Assembly (NCBI GenBank): GCA_965224735.1
Contig: OZ245059.1
Location: 1,612,001-1,676,000 of the forward strand
Direction of reading: 5' to 3'
Source of the DNA: Robiginitomaculum_A sp036478535
GTDB lineage: Bacteria > Pseudomonadota > Alphaproteobacteria > Caulobacterales > Maricaulaceae
DNA length: 64,000 nt
Shown here: positions 35,170-45,363 of the stretch, one piece after another
Numbering within the stretch: position 1 is the first letter of the stretch
Layout: each line of letters opens with the position of its first letter
Translations under genes and position numbers: made by a program
Notes under the pieces: generated by a model
Seen by the model: the letters and a program-made list of their open reading frames with translations, nothing else
Told to the model about the DNA's origin: nothing
Database searches by the model: none

Positions 35170-37173
35170 TTAGCCCCCCACTTTCGTAACGACATAGGCA
35201 ATAAGCCCAGACAGACCAATAAGCATAACGAATGCATAATGGAATAAATAACCAGATTGGAATTTTGACAAGCGCTTACCCCCAGCCATTGCCATTTTAG
35301 CAAACCCGTTCGGTCCGAGCCCATCAATAATTTTTACATCACCAATTTTCCAGAAAATATCGCCGAGCCAGCGTACAAGCTTTATGATTGTAGCTTCGTA
35401 AAGCTCATCAATATACCATTTGTTGTAAAGGAATTCATATAATGGCCCGCCTTTTGCGTTAATGCGTTTTTGTGTACCATCGCGCCATTGATACATAAGA
35501 ACAGCCAGTAAGAATCCACCTAGAGTTACAACGAATGGAGCCCAGACAACCCAAGCAGGGAAATCATGATGCCCGCCGCCATGCTCGGCTACCGCTACGC
35601 TGTGTTCTACGGCGGCAGGAGCGTGTTCAAGCGCTCCGCCTGATAGCGCGCCATTCCAAAATACGCCTGCATCTGCACCCATAAATTTCGCGTAAAACAA
35701 CCCGCCAGCAAACAATGCACCGATAGCCAAAAGCACGAGCGGAACAACCATATTAAGCGGTGATTCATGAGCATGCACAAGTATATGTTTATCGCTTCTA
35801 AATTTTCCGTGGAACGTCATGAACAACAAGCGCCACGAATAAAACGATGTCATGCCCGCTGCGATAAGACCCATCCAAAAAGCAAAGACAGCGGGGGCAT
35901 TATGCCCTTCCATACCAGCAGCATAGGCCGCTTCGATAATAGCGTCTTTAGAGAAGAAACCAGCAAAGCCGATTTGTGTTCCAGGAATACCAACGCCTGT
36001 TAGCGCAAGCGTTCCGATAATCATTAAAATATAGGTAACAGGAATAAGCTTGTAGATACCGCCCATTTTGCGCATATCTTGCTCATGATGCAGGGCAACG
36101 ATAACTGAACCTGCACATAAGAAGAGTAGCGCTTTAAAGAATGCGTGGGTGAATAGATGGAACATGGCCGCATCATACGCACCAACGCCAGCGGCGAAGA
36201 ACATATAGCCAAGCTGGCTACAGGTAGAGTACGCGATAACCCTCTTAATATCGTTTTGCACAAGACCAATGGTTGCTGCAAAAAAGGCTGTAAACGCGCC
36301 CAGAACTGTGACAAATCCAGAAACATGAGGCGCAGTTTCGAAAATAGGATGCGCGCGGCAAACAAGGAATACACCCGCTGTCACCATGGTCGCGGCATGG
36401 ATAAGCGCAGACACGGGCGTTGGACCTTCCATAGCATCAGGCAACCAAACATGCAGAACAAATTGCGCTGATTTACCCATAGCGCCTATAAATAAAAGCC
36501 CTGCAATGAGCTCAATGGCGTTAAAATTAAAACCCAAAAACGGCAAAACTAAATCTTGCTTGTCATGAATGTGCGCAAATACGGTATCAAAACTCACTGA
36601 ACCAAACACAAGGTAAATCGTCATAATACCAAGCGCTAATCCTACATCACCAACGCGGTTGGTGACAAACGCTTTGATAGCGGCAGCATTCGCAGACGGC
36701 TTTTTATACCAAAAACCAATAAGTAAATAAGACGCAACGCCTACGCCTTCCCAGCCAAAGAACATTTGGATAAAATTATTGGACGTTACGAGCATCAACA
36801 TCGCAAAGGTAAAATAGGATAGATATGAGAAGAACCGCGCTTTGCCTGGATCGTCTTTCATATAGCCCCATGAGTAAATATGTACGAGCGCCGAAACACT
36901 CGTTACAACAACAAACATAACAGCAGTAAGCGTATCAATTTGCAAAGCCCAATTTGCTTTGAAACCGCCGACATCGATCCAGCGCATTAAATTTATACTC
37001 TGAATTTCATGACCATCGCCAACTTTGACAAAGGTCATCCACGAGAGAACCGCAGACAGGATTAAAAAACCTGTGGTTACAGTTTGCGAAAATTTGTCAC
37101 CAAGACGTTTGCCAAATAGCCCAGCGATCAGTGCACCGATGAGCGGCGCAAAAACTATGATTTTATATAGCAT
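35170..37173 (-). CDS. nuoL: NADH-quinone oxidoreductase subunit L
   Basis: 667 residues, the largest pump subunit. The antiporter core shows GWEGVGVASYLLIGFWY, GKSAQFVLHVWLPDAMEGPTPVSALIHAATMV and RVIAYSTCSQLGYMFFAAG; the C-terminus carries the long lateral amphipathic helix and final anchor. A His-rich patch (HAPAAVEHSVAVAEHGGGHH region, near residue 540) faces the loop before the lateral helix. 9 bases from nuoK. Confidence 0.96.
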   Translation of the reverse strand: MLYKIIVFAPLIGALIAGLFGKRLGDKFSQTVTTGFLILSAVLSWMTFVKVGDGHEIQSINLMRWIDVGGFKANWALQIDTLTAVMFVVVTSVSALVHIYSWGYMKDDPGKARFFSYLSYFTFAMLMLVTSNNFIQMFFGWEGVGVASYLLIGFWYKKPSANAAAIKAFVTNRVGDVGLALGIMTIYLVFGSVSFDTVFAHIHDKQDLVLPFLGFNFNAIELIAGLLFIGAMGKSAQFVLHVWLPDAMEGPTPVSALIHAATMVTAGVFLVCRAHPIFETAPHVSGFVTVLGAFTAFFAATIGLVQNDIKRVIAYSTCSQLGYMFFAAGVGAYDAAMFHLFTHAFFKALLFLCAGSVIVALHHEQDMRKMGGIYKLIPVTYILMIIGTLALTGVGIPGTQIGFAGFFSKDAIIEAAYAAGMEGHNAPAVFAFWMGLIAAGMTSFYSWRLLFMTFHGKFRSDKHILVHAHESPLNMVVPLVLLAIGALFAGGLFYAKFMGADAGVFWNGALSGGALEHAPAAVEHSVAVAEHGGGHHDFPAWVVWAPFVVTLGGFLLAVLMYQWRDGTQKRINAKGGPLYEFLYNKWYIDELYEATIIKLVRWLGDIFWKIGDVKIIDGLGPNGFAKMAMAGGKRLSKFQSGYLFHYAFVMLIGLSGLIAYVVTKVGG

Positions 37174-37182
37174 AGCCCAGCC

Positions 37183-37491
37183 CTAACCCTTCATCATACT
37201 TATATCTTCAACGGCAATATCGCCGCGATTACGGAAATAAACAACTAATATAGCCAAACCAATCGCCGCTTCAGCTGCAGCAACGGTTAGCACGAACATA
37301 GAGAAAATTTGCCCCGCAATATCGCCGCTATGGGTCGCAAATGCGACAAAATTTATATTAACCGCCAAAAGAATAAGCTCAATACTCATAAGGATAATAA
37401 TGACGTTTTTGCGGTTAACAAAAATGCCAAGCACACCAATAGTGAACAAAATGGCCGCTACGACTAGGTAGTGTGAAAGTCCAATACTCAT
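37183..37491 (-). CDS. nuoK: NADH-quinone oxidoreductase subunit K
   Basis: 102 residues with three membrane helices. The two buried glutamates of the E-channel are visible in ILMSIELILLAVNIN and AAAEAAIGLAILV. Starts 9 bases after the nuoJ stop. Confidence 0.96.
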   Translation of the reverse strand: MSIGLSHYLVVAAILFTIGVLGIFVNRKNVIIILMSIELILLAVNINFVAFATHSGDIAGQIFSMFVLTVAAAEAAIGLAILVVYFRNRGDIAVEDISMMKG

Positions 37492-37500
37492 ATTTATCCC

Positions 37501-38097
37501 CTATTCAATCCCACTGTTTGGTGTAATATCGACGAGTTCAACACCGTCTTCGCGCGTTCTTGCAATTTGTTCCGAAACATTTTGCCGCTTAACGTTTTTA
37601 CGGGTGCGATGCGTGAGCACCACAGCGCCAATAAGCGCAACCAGTAATATCAAACCAACGGCTTCAAAGAAAAATGCATATTCCGTATACAGAACATCAC
37701 CTATTTCTTCGATGTTGGATTTACCGCCTGTTGGAACAATCTTGCCCTTATCAGCCGTAATGGATGCAGCGCCGACCAAAATCATCTCTGCGAGCAAAAC
37801 CCCGGCAACAATCATCCCTTTGGGAAGGTGTTGCAAGAAACCTTCTCTAAGTTCAACAAAATTAACATCGAGCATCATAACCACGAACAGGAATAAAACC
37901 GCGACCGCGCCTACATAAACCATCACGAGCAACAAGGCTAAAAACTCAGCACCCATTAGGACAAACAGGCCTGCAGCTGAGAAAAACGTCAGGATAAGAA
38001 ACATAACGCTATGCACGGGATTACGCGCTGCAATAACCATGAAGGCAGCACCAACGGCAATAGTAGATAATAAGTAAAAAACAATAACTGGTAACAT
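37501..38097 (-). CDS. nuoJ: NADH-quinone oxidoreductase subunit J
   Basis: 198 residues, five membrane helices, with the flexible pi-bulge helix region LLVMVYVGAVAVLFLFVVMML. ATG at 38097 (MLPVIVFYLLS) has GGGGGAG about 7 bases upstream and is preferred over a farther in-frame codon at 38160 inside nuoI. Confidence 0.95.
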   Translation of the reverse strand: MLPVIVFYLLSTIAVGAAFMVIAARNPVHSVMFLILTFFSAAGLFVLMGAEFLALLLVMVYVGAVAVLFLFVVMMLDVNFVELREGFLQHLPKGMIVAGVLLAEMILVGAASITADKGKIVPTGGKSNIEEIGDVLYTEYAFFFEAVGLILLVALIGAVVLTHRTRKNVKRQNVSEQIARTREDGVELVDITPNSGIE

Positions 38098-38108
38098 AAT
38101 ATCTCCCC

Positions 38109-38597
38109 CTAACGATAGGGTGCATCCTTCTTTAAATTCATGGCAATAGCGCGCTCCCAACGGTCACCATTGGCAAGCAAACGCTCTTTGTTGTAGAAAA
38201 GTTCTTCGCGGGTTTCAGTGGCAAATTCAAAATTTGGCCCCTCGACAATCGCATCCACAGGGCAAGCTTCTTGGCAAAGCCCGCAATAGATACATTTCGT
38301 CATATCGATATCATAGCGCGTCGTGCGGCGTGATCCATCATCGCGTGGCTCTGCCTCAATCGTAATAGCTTGAGCAGGGCAAATAGCCTCACAAAGCTTA
38401 CAGGCAATACAGCGCTCTTCCCCGTTAGGATAGCGGCGCAATGCATGCTCACCCCTAAAACGCGGGCTTAGCGGCCCTTTTTCAAATGGGTAATTAATCG
38501 TCACTTTCTTCGCAAAGAAGTATTTCATAGCAAGAATAAAGGCCTTGATAAAATCAAGAAACAGCATGCCCTTAATGAATTGTTTGATGCGTAACAT
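38109..38597 (-). CDS. nuoI: NADH-quinone oxidoreductase subunit I
   Basis: 162 residues with two 4Fe-4S motifs, CIACKLCEAICP and CIYCGLCQEACP (clusters N6a and N6b). ATG at 38597 overlaps the nuoH stop (TAATG), so translation is coupled; an open frame upstream of it lies inside nuoH. Confidence 0.96.
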   Translation of the reverse strand: MLRIKQFIKGMLFLDFIKAFILAMKYFFAKKVTINYPFEKGPLSPRFRGEHALRRYPNGEERCIACKLCEAICPAQAITIEAEPRDDGSRRTTRYDIDMTKCIYCGLCQEACPVDAIVEGPNFEFATETREELFYNKERLLANGDRWERAIAMNLKKDAPYR

Positions 38598-39679
38598 TAT
38601 CCTGCCCCCACCAAAGTCTGGGCCGTGCGTCCCCAAAGAACAACATATCCCGATACAAGAAAGACTGCGAGCAATGAGCTCGGCAGAAAGATTTTCCACC
38701 CCAGGCGCATAAGTTGATCATAGCGGTAACGCGGCACGATTGCTTTGATCATAGCAAAGAGGAAAAACATAAAGACAACTTTACTCGCGAACCAAAAGAA
38801 TGGAGGTATCTGCGGCATAAAGGAAAATTTCCAGTCAATAGGAGCATGCCAGCCACCTAAAAACAAAACCGTCATCATAGAACACATCAAAACGATATTC
38901 AGATACTCACCGATCATAAACAGCAAATAGGCAGTGGAGGAGTATTCAACCTGATACCCAGCAACCAATTCCGATTCCGCTTCGGGTAGATCAAAGGGCG
39001 GACGATTTGTTTCAGCCAAAGCCGAGATAAAGAACAGCACAAACATATAGAACATAATGGGCGCGAGTAGCAATGATTTCGGATTTGTAAAATCTAGCAT
39101 AGAGATATGCCAGTGCCAAAACCCGCCCGCTTGCGCGTCAACAATTTCGGTTAAATTGAGAGAACCGACCAACAGCAAAACCGTAATTATAATAAATCCA
39201 ATAGAAACTTCATAAGAGACCATTTGCGCGGTTGAACGCAGAGCGCCCAAGAACGGATATTTAGAATTAGATGCCCACCCCCCAATGATAATGCCATAAA
39301 CGCCCAGTGAGGATATAGCGAGAACATAGAGAACGCCCAAATTGATATTGGCAATTACCCAGCCCGGCGCAACAGGAATTACCGCCCATGCGCCAAAGGC
39401 CATAACAAGGCTGATGATCGGGGCAAGAATGAACAAGACTTTATCAGAACCTGCAGGTATAATGATCTCTTTGAAAACAAACTTTAGAAAGTCAGCAAAG
39501 GATTGCAACAACCCAAAGGGGCCAACTACATTAGGACCGCGGCGCATTTGCACGGCCGCCCAAACCTTGCGATCCATAAGCAATAAAAACGCTAACCCAA
39601 CAAGTAAAACAACAACAAACAACAAAATTTGTATGAGTTTTACAGCCAGCCAACTTAGTTCAATTCCAAATATTTCCAT
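38597..39679 (-). CDS. nuoH: NADH-quinone oxidoreductase subunit H
   Basis: 360 residues, eight membrane helices, forms the quinone cavity with NuoB and NuoD. The conserved loop AETNRPPFDLPEAESELVAGYQVEYSS is intact. Its ATG overlaps the nuoG stop by one base. Confidence 0.96.
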   Translation of the reverse strand: MEIFGIELSWLAVKLIQILLFVVVLLVGLAFLLLMDRKVWAAVQMRRGPNVVGPFGLLQSFADFLKFVFKEIIIPAGSDKVLFILAPIISLVMAFGAWAVIPVAPGWVIANINLGVLYVLAISSLGVYGIIIGGWASNSKYPFLGALRSTAQMVSYEVSIGFIIITVLLLVGSLNLTEIVDAQAGGFWHWHISMLDFTNPKSLLLAPIMFYMFVLFFISALAETNRPPFDLPEAESELVAGYQVEYSSTAYLLFMIGEYLNIVLMCSMMTVLFLGGWHAPIDWKFSFMPQIPPFFWFASKVVFMFFLFAMIKAIVPRYRYDQLMRLGWKIFLPSSLLAVFLVSGYVVLWGRTAQTLVGAG

Positions 39680-41784
39680 TACTCAGCTACCTCACTTACT
39701 TGGTCTGCATTGCAAACGCTAGAGCATTCCGCCATAACTTGACTGGCGCGTGCGATAGGGTTGGTGAAGTAGAAATTCTTGACACTTGTTACAAGCGGAG
39801 CTTCGAGCGGTTTCCCCGCACTGCCCAATTTACTTGGGTCAAAATCTTTTGCCCCTTCAGCGCCTGGCGCGACATTAATCGCAGCAAATACTGGATGATC
39901 CGCAAAGAGTTTTTTACGTAAATCTTCAATATTATCATACGGTAATATACGGTCACATTTTGCAGACAGCGCACGCAGTATAGCCCAATCAGCTTTAGCC
40001 TCACCCTTTGGCGGCACAGCCATAAAGCCCATCTGAACGCGTCCCTCGGTATTGACCCAAAGCGCGTCTTTTTCCGTATAAGCAACGCCTGGCAGGATTA
40101 TATTCGCGCGGTGAGCCCCCCTATCGCCATGGCTACCTTGGTAGATTACAAAGGCATCGCCATATCCCGCTTCATCTATTTCGTCACATCCAAGCGAGTA
40201 CACGGTTTTGATAGAGCCGTCCTGACAGCCCTTTAAAATAGCCTCGGTACCAACGCCATCTTTCGCAGGTACAAAGCCCATATCAAGCCCTGCTACGCGG
40301 CTGACCGCAGTTTGCAACACATTAAATCCATTCCATCCCTCTTTGACCATACCGAATTTTTTAGCAATTTGCCCGCAAAGGCGCATGATTTTTTCACCGT
40401 CTTGGCGAGCCAAAGCGCCCATGCCAATTAAAATCATCGGGTTTTTGGCAGATTTAAGTTTTACTGCAAACTCTTTGGTAGAGTTTAATAATTTCTCAAG
40501 TTCTTCCGCAGTATCACCAATATGATCGTACGCATAAGTAAGATCGTAAGCTTTACCGACTACACCAATTTCAAGGTCGCCATATATCCAGGATTTACGA
40601 ATACGTGTGTTTACCAAAGGCGCTTCGCGGCGCACATCAGAACCAACAATAAGTAAAGCATCTGCCTGCTCTATTCCAGAAATTGTGGTATTCATCAAAT
40701 ACTCTTGACGCGGACCAGTTCCTAGTTTGGAGCCATCTTGGCGGCAATCTATGTTTTTGACCCCCAAAGAAGTCATCAAATCCATAAGCGCTTTCATAGA
40801 TTCCACATCTGCTAAATCCCCAGCCAAAGCCGCTATGCCAGATGGGTCAGAGCTTAGTTTTTCCGCAGCCAAACTAAGGGCTTCCCCCCATGACACAGCT
40901 ACTAATTTGCCGTTCTGGCGGACATAGGGCTTATCCAATCGTTGAGCGCCAAGGCCATCCCAAACGAAACGGGTTTTATCGGATATCCATTCTTCATTAA
41001 TATCGTCATTGATAATTGGCAGAATACGCAAGACACGTCCGCCCCGACTATCAACGCGGATATTGCTACCAACAGCGTCCATAACATCAATCGTTTCCGT
41101 AGGCTCTAGCTCCCAAGGCCGAGCATTATATGCATATGGCTTGGAGGTCAACGCGCCAACTGGGCACAAATCAATCACATTACCTGACATTTCAGACGTT
41201 AACGATTTTTCCAAATATGTAGTTATTTCCGCGTCTTCCCCGCGAGATGCCAACCCGATTTCTTCTACGCCCGCCACCTCGGTGATAAAGCGAACACAGC
41301 GCGTACACTGAATACAGCGTGTCATCACGGTGCGCACGAGTGGGCCCATGAATTTATCATCGACGGCGCGCTTATTTTCTTCAAACCGTGAGCTATCGCG
41401 GCCAAAAAGCATAGCTTGATCTTGGAGATCACACTCACCTCCTTGGTCACATATTGGGCAATCAAGCGGATGATTGATCAGTAAAAATTCCATCACGCCT
41501 TCACGCGCTTTTTTAACGATTTCGGAATTGGTACGAATATTGGCGCAAGATCCATCACGATTTGGACGTAAATCTTTGACCTGCAAAGCACATGATGCTT
41601 GCGGTTTTGGCGCACCAACCCACTCGACTAAACACATACGGCAATTACCAGCGATACTCAGGCGTTCATGATAGCAAAAGCGCGGTATCTCTGCCCCCGC
41701 AGCCTCACAAGCCTGCATAACCGTATAATCGCCTGGCACTTCAATCTCAGTGCCATCAACATTTATTTTGCGTAAGTTGCTCAT
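39679..41784 (-). CDS. nuoG: NADH-quinone oxidoreductase subunit G
   Basis: 701 residues. N-terminal 2Fe-2S domain (CYHERLSIAGNCRMCLVEW), His-Cys 4Fe-4S site (HPLDCPICDQGGECDLQD), further 4Fe-4S cysteines (RCIQCTRCVRF and SGNVIDLCPVGALTSK), then a catalytically dead molybdopterin-oxidoreductase domain (about 220-640). Links NuoE/F to the membrane arm. 3 bases from nuoF. Confidence 0.96.
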   Translation of the reverse strand: MSNLRKINVDGTEIEVPGDYTVMQACEAAGAEIPRFCYHERLSIAGNCRMCLVEWVGAPKPQASCALQVKDLRPNRDGSCANIRTNSEIVKKAREGVMEFLLINHPLDCPICDQGGECDLQDQAMLFGRDSSRFEENKRAVDDKFMGPLVRTVMTRCIQCTRCVRFITEVAGVEEIGLASRGEDAEITTYLEKSLTSEMSGNVIDLCPVGALTSKPYAYNARPWELEPTETIDVMDAVGSNIRVDSRGGRVLRILPIINDDINEEWISDKTRFVWDGLGAQRLDKPYVRQNGKLVAVSWGEALSLAAEKLSSDPSGIAALAGDLADVESMKALMDLMTSLGVKNIDCRQDGSKLGTGPRQEYLMNTTISGIEQADALLIVGSDVRREAPLVNTRIRKSWIYGDLEIGVVGKAYDLTYAYDHIGDTAEELEKLLNSTKEFAVKLKSAKNPMILIGMGALARQDGEKIMRLCGQIAKKFGMVKEGWNGFNVLQTAVSRVAGLDMGFVPAKDGVGTEAILKGCQDGSIKTVYSLGCDEIDEAGYGDAFVIYQGSHGDRGAHRANIILPGVAYTEKDALWVNTEGRVQMGFMAVPPKGEAKADWAILRALSAKCDRILPYDNIEDLRKKLFADHPVFAAINVAPGAEGAKDFDPSKLGSAGKPLEAPLVTSVKNFYFTNPIARASQVMAECSSVCNADQVSEVAE

Positions 41785-41787
41785 GCC

Positions 41788-43092
41788 CTACTCAGCCGCC
41801 ATAAAGACTGGTTTTCCAGCTCTGTAATTGTCTATACGCGCTTCGATCTCGTGCCTAAAGTGACGGATAAGACCTTGGATGGGCCAAGCGGCAGCATCAC
41901 CAAGAGCACAAATCGTGTGACCCTCAACCTGCTTCGTCACGCTCAAAAGCATATCGATTTCTTTGGTTTCCGCCTCGCCCCTTACCATGCGTTCCATAAC
42001 GCGCCACATCCAGCCAGTACCTTCACGGCACGGCGTACATTGGCCGCAACTTTCATGTTTATAAAAATATGAGAGCCGCGCAATCGCTGCCACAACGTCG
42101 GTCGAGTTATCCATGACAATCATGCCCGCAGTGCCGAGCCCAGATTGGTGTTCACGCAAAGCATCAAAATCCATAAGTACAGTATCGCAAATGTCTTTAG
42201 GTAATAGCGGTACGGACGATCCGCCCGGGATTACACATTTCAAATTATCCCAGCCGCCACGAACGCCACCCGCATATTCTTCGATGAGAGTTTTCATCGG
42301 GATCGACATGGCTTCTTCAACATTGCAGGGCTTGTTCACATGGCCAGAGATGCAAAACACTTTGGTCCCGTGATTGTTTTCGCGGCCAAAAGATTTAAAC
42401 CAGCCTGCACCCCTGCGTAAAATCGTCGGGCCAACGGCAATAGATTCCACATTATTCACTGTTGTAGGACAACCATACAGACCTGCATTGGCTGGAAATG
42501 GTGGCTTCAATCTTGGCTGCCCCTTTTTACCTTCAAGACTCTCAAGCAGAGCCGTTTCTTCGCCGCAAATATAAGCGCCCGCACCGTGGTGCATATAGAT
42601 ATCAAAATCCCAACCCGAGCCGCAAGCGTTCTCACCCACAAGACCCGATTTATACGCTTCGTTAATAGCGAGCTGCAACCGATTACGCTCTTGGATATAC
42701 TCGCCCCGCACATAGATATAACAGGCATGGGCTTGCATGGCAAAACTGGCGACAAGACAACCCTCTATTAGTAAGTGCGGGTCATGACGGAGCATTTCGC
42801 GGTCTTTACATGTTCCAGGCTCACTCTCATCCGCGTTAACAACCAGGTAATGCGGGCGGTTGGTAACCTCTTTAGGCATAAATGACCATTTAAGGCCAGT
42901 TGGGAAGCCCGCACCGCCGCGCCCGCGAAGACCAGACGCTTTCATATTATCAATAATCCAGTCGCGGCCTTGCTGCAATATTTCTTTGGTACCAAGCCAT
43001 GCGCCGCGTTTTATTGCTGCCTCAAGACGCCAATTTTGCAGGCCATAGAGATTTGTGAAGATCCGGTCTTTATCTTGCAAAAGTTCTACCAC
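41788..43092 (-). CDS. nuoF: NADH-quinone oxidoreductase subunit F
   Basis: 434 residues, the NADH- and FMN-binding subunit. GLRGRGGAGFPTGLKWSFMP (NADH), ADESEPGTCKDREM (FMN) and the 4Fe-4S motif CGQCTPCREGTGWM are present. Starts with GTG at 43092 after GGAG; the stop of the small upstream ORF lies immediately before it. Confidence 0.96.
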   Translation of the reverse strand: MVELLQDKDRIFTNLYGLQNWRLEAAIKRGAWLGTKEILQQGRDWIIDNMKASGLRGRGGAGFPTGLKWSFMPKEVTNRPHYLVVNADESEPGTCKDREMLRHDPHLLIEGCLVASFAMQAHACYIYVRGEYIQERNRLQLAINEAYKSGLVGENACGSGWDFDIYMHHGAGAYICGEETALLESLEGKKGQPRLKPPFPANAGLYGCPTTVNNVESIAVGPTILRRGAGWFKSFGRENNHGTKVFCISGHVNKPCNVEEAMSIPMKTLIEEYAGGVRGGWDNLKCVIPGGSSVPLLPKDICDTVLMDFDALREHQSGLGTAGMIVMDNSTDVVAAIARLSYFYKHESCGQCTPCREGTGWMWRVMERMVRGEAETKEIDMLLSVTKQVEGHTICALGDAAAWPIQGLIRHFRHEIEARIDNYRAGKPVFMAAE

Positions 43093-43278
43093 TTAAACAT
43101 CTCCAGATTTGTGGCGTACCCGCCAGCCAACAACAATTATGGCAGCAAGCGCCAAACAGCTTCCTGCGATTTGAAAAGTGACTGCATTTTTTGAAACAAG
43201 CCCGCCAACAATGCTTATGCACACACCGCAAGAGAGTAAAACCACCATCATCTTTAAAAATAAAGGTGCGCCTGTCAT
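43093..43278 (-). CDS. 61-residue two-helix membrane protein between nuoE and nuoF
   Basis: Two hydrophobic segments (about 7-27 and 33-52) and a basic C-terminus (GWRVRHKSGDV). Its ATG overlaps the end of nuoE by 4 bases (ATGA) with AAGGTG upstream, and its TAA lies directly before the nuoF GTG, so it is firmly embedded in the operon. It matches no complex I core subunit. An assembly or accessory role is an inference from position only. Confidence 0.75.
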   Translation of the reverse strand: MTGAPLFLKMMVVLLSCGVCISIVGGLVSKNAVTFQIAGSCLALAAIIVVGWRVRHKSGDV

Positions 43279-43955
43279 GACTTCACCTTCCGTTTTGTTT
43301 TGGCTTTGCTGTTCGGTAATTTTTTCTTTTCCACTTTGTTATAAAGCTCTTTTGCATTCAGCGTCGTGGCTCCGCCTTCTGGCTCTGAGGTATGGCGAGT
43401 ATTTTGAGGGCCAGCTTTAACGGTCTTACCCGCGCTCAAATCATCAAGAAGCGTTTCTAAAGTCTTCGCCGTTAAATCTTCGTAATAATGATCGCTATCA
43501 CTATTACTAATTTGCACCATCGGTGCATTGGCGCACGCGCCCAAGCACTCGACCTCGATCCAGCTTAATTTACCATTTTCGCTGACGGAACCTTTAGGCC
43601 CGATTTTGCGTTCACACACTTTTTTTAAATCGTCCGCACCGCGAAGCCAGCACGGCGTTGTGCCGCAAAGTTGAACATGATGCATGCCAACAGGCTCTAG
43701 GTTGAACATAGTATAAAAAGTCGCCACTTCATAAACGCGAATTGGCGCCATGCCCAGACGCTCGCCCAGTTGGCGTAAAACCGCTTCAGGTATCCATCCA
43801 CCCGCATCTTTTTGGGCGATCCAAAGTGCAGGAATAAGCGCGCTACGCGCCCTATCTTTCGGGTATTTTTTCGTCCATGCTTTAATCTGCTTAAGGGCAG
43901 ATTCTGATAGTTTAAAACTATCAGGCTGTTGTTTTGAAAGGCGTCTCACACTCAT
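43275..43955 (-). CDS. nuoE: NADH-quinone oxidoreductase subunit E
   Basis: 226 residues, thioredoxin-like with the 2Fe-2S cluster N1a ligands in CGTTPCWLRG and VECLGACANAPM. The C-terminal 50 residues form a Lys-rich, low-complexity extension (NKVEKKKLPNSKAKTKRKVKS) beyond the usual fold. Its ATG overlaps the stop of the preceding small ORF. Confidence 0.95.
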   Translation of the reverse strand: MSVRRLSKQQPDSFKLSESALKQIKAWTKKYPKDRARSALIPALWIAQKDAGGWIPEAVLRQLGERLGMAPIRVYEVATFYTMFNLEPVGMHHVQLCGTTPCWLRGADDLKKVCERKIGPKGSVSENGKLSWIEVECLGACANAPMVQISNSDSDHYYEDLTAKTLETLLDDLSAGKTVKAGPQNTRHTSEPEGGATTLNAKELYNKVEKKKLPNSKAKTKRKVKS

Positions 43956-44176
43956 TGCGTTGCTCTATAATAGCTAGCGGCATTTACATCGTTCAAGACA
44001 AATAGAGCGGTTGCTCCCAGAGATTCGTTGCACCAATGAGTTACCTGATTATGAACATGCTTGACCGTCTCATATCTCTTACTACTGCGCTCAAACCCAG
44101 CACTGTCCTGCAAAGAAACGCCCGATAATAAATTTACAAGTGGAAGAAAGCAAAATAAGCCTAAACATTTCATCAT
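43952..44176 (-). CDS. 74-residue protein with N-terminal signal, between nuoD and nuoE
   Basis: Starts MMKCLGLFCFLPLVNLLSGV, a signal peptide or anchor, then a short polar domain with one Cys (THWCNESLGATALF). Coupling is seen on both sides: ATG overlaps the nuoD stop with GGGGAGG upstream, and its TGA overlaps the nuoE ATG. No known family recognised. The signal would place it in the periplasm, unlike NuoD and NuoE. Confidence 0.65.
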   Translation of the reverse strand: MMKCLGLFCFLPLVNLLSGVSLQDSAGFERSSKRYETVKHVHNQVTHWCNESLGATALFVLNDVNAASYYRATQ

Positions 44177-45363
44177 CGGTCAACCTCCCCGAACACAATA
44201 TCAAGCGAGCCCAGAATGGCGGACACGTCGGCGAGCATATGCCCACGGTTCAAATGATCCATAGCGGAAAGATGGGCAAAGCCTGGCGCGCGAATTTTAC
44301 AACGATATGGTTTGTTCGATCCGTCTGAGACTAAATACACGCCAAACTCCCCCTTAGGTGCCTCGACGGCACAATAAGTTTCACCCTTAGGCACATGAAA
44401 TCCTTCAGTATAAAGTTTAAAATGATGTATTAAGGCTTCCATATTTTGCTTCATATCAGAGCGACGTGGTGGCGTAACTTTATGATCTTCTGAAAGCACG
44501 GGACCTTCGGGCATCATCCGAATAGCTTGCTCGATAATTTTCGTGCTCTCATACATTTCTTCCATGCGGCACAAATAACGGTCGTAACAATCACCGTTTT
44601 TGCCAAGTGGAATTTTAAAATCCAGTTCGTTATAAACTTCGTAAGGTTGGTTACGGCGGAGATCCCATGCCATGCCAGATCCCCTGACCATAACGCCGCT
44701 AAACCCCCAATCGAGCGCGTCTTGTTTGGAAACCACGCCAATATTGACATTACGCTGTTTGAAAATCCTGTTTTCCGTAATAAGCGTTTCGATATCGCGC
44801 ATTTTTTGCGGAAATTCTTTGCACCAATCAAAAATATCTTGAGTTAAATCCGCAGGCATGTCTTGCCGTACACCGCCAACGCGGAAATACGCCGCATGCA
44901 GGCGCGATCCTGAAACGCGCTCGTAAAACACCATTAGTTTTTCGCGTTCTTCAAAACCCCATACAGGTGGGGTCAGCGCGCCAACGTCCATGGCTTGCGT
45001 TGTCACATTGAGGATGTGACTTAAAATACGGCCAATTTCAGACCAAATAACGCGGATAAATTGCGCGCGGCGCGGCACTTTTATATCCATAAGTTTCTCA
45101 ATAGAGAGGCAAAATGCGTGTTCTTGATTCATCGGCGCAACATAATCAAGGCGGTCGAAATACGGTATCGCCTGCATATAAGTTTTATGCTCAATGAGTT
45201 TTTCTGTGCCACGGTGCAAAAGGCCGATATGCGGGTCAACTCGTTCAACCACTTCGCCCTCAAGCTCTAACACAAGGCGCAAAACACCATGCGCAGCAGG
45301 ATGCTGCGGCCCAAAATTAATCGTGAACTTACGGTCTTCGTCTATCGGGGTTTGATCAGTCAT
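44173..45363 (-). CDS. nuoD: NADH-quinone oxidoreductase subunit D
   Basis: 396 residues, the 49-kDa-type quinone-site subunit. FGPQHPAAHGVLRLVLELEGE, HIGLLHRGTEKLIE (quinone His/Asp region) and the C-terminal INFGE-like end SLDIVFGEVDR are all present. Separate from NuoC, not fused. Confidence 0.96.
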   Translation of the reverse strand: MTDQTPIDEDRKFTINFGPQHPAAHGVLRLVLELEGEVVERVDPHIGLLHRGTEKLIEHKTYMQAIPYFDRLDYVAPMNQEHAFCLSIEKLMDIKVPRRAQFIRVIWSEIGRILSHILNVTTQAMDVGALTPPVWGFEEREKLMVFYERVSGSRLHAAYFRVGGVRQDMPADLTQDIFDWCKEFPQKMRDIETLITENRIFKQRNVNIGVVSKQDALDWGFSGVMVRGSGMAWDLRRNQPYEVYNELDFKIPLGKNGDCYDRYLCRMEEMYESTKIIEQAIRMMPEGPVLSEDHKVTPPRRSDMKQNMEALIHHFKLYTEGFHVPKGETYCAVEAPKGEFGVYLVSDGSNKPYRCKIRAPGFAHLSAMDHLNRGHMLADVSAILGSLDIVFGEVDR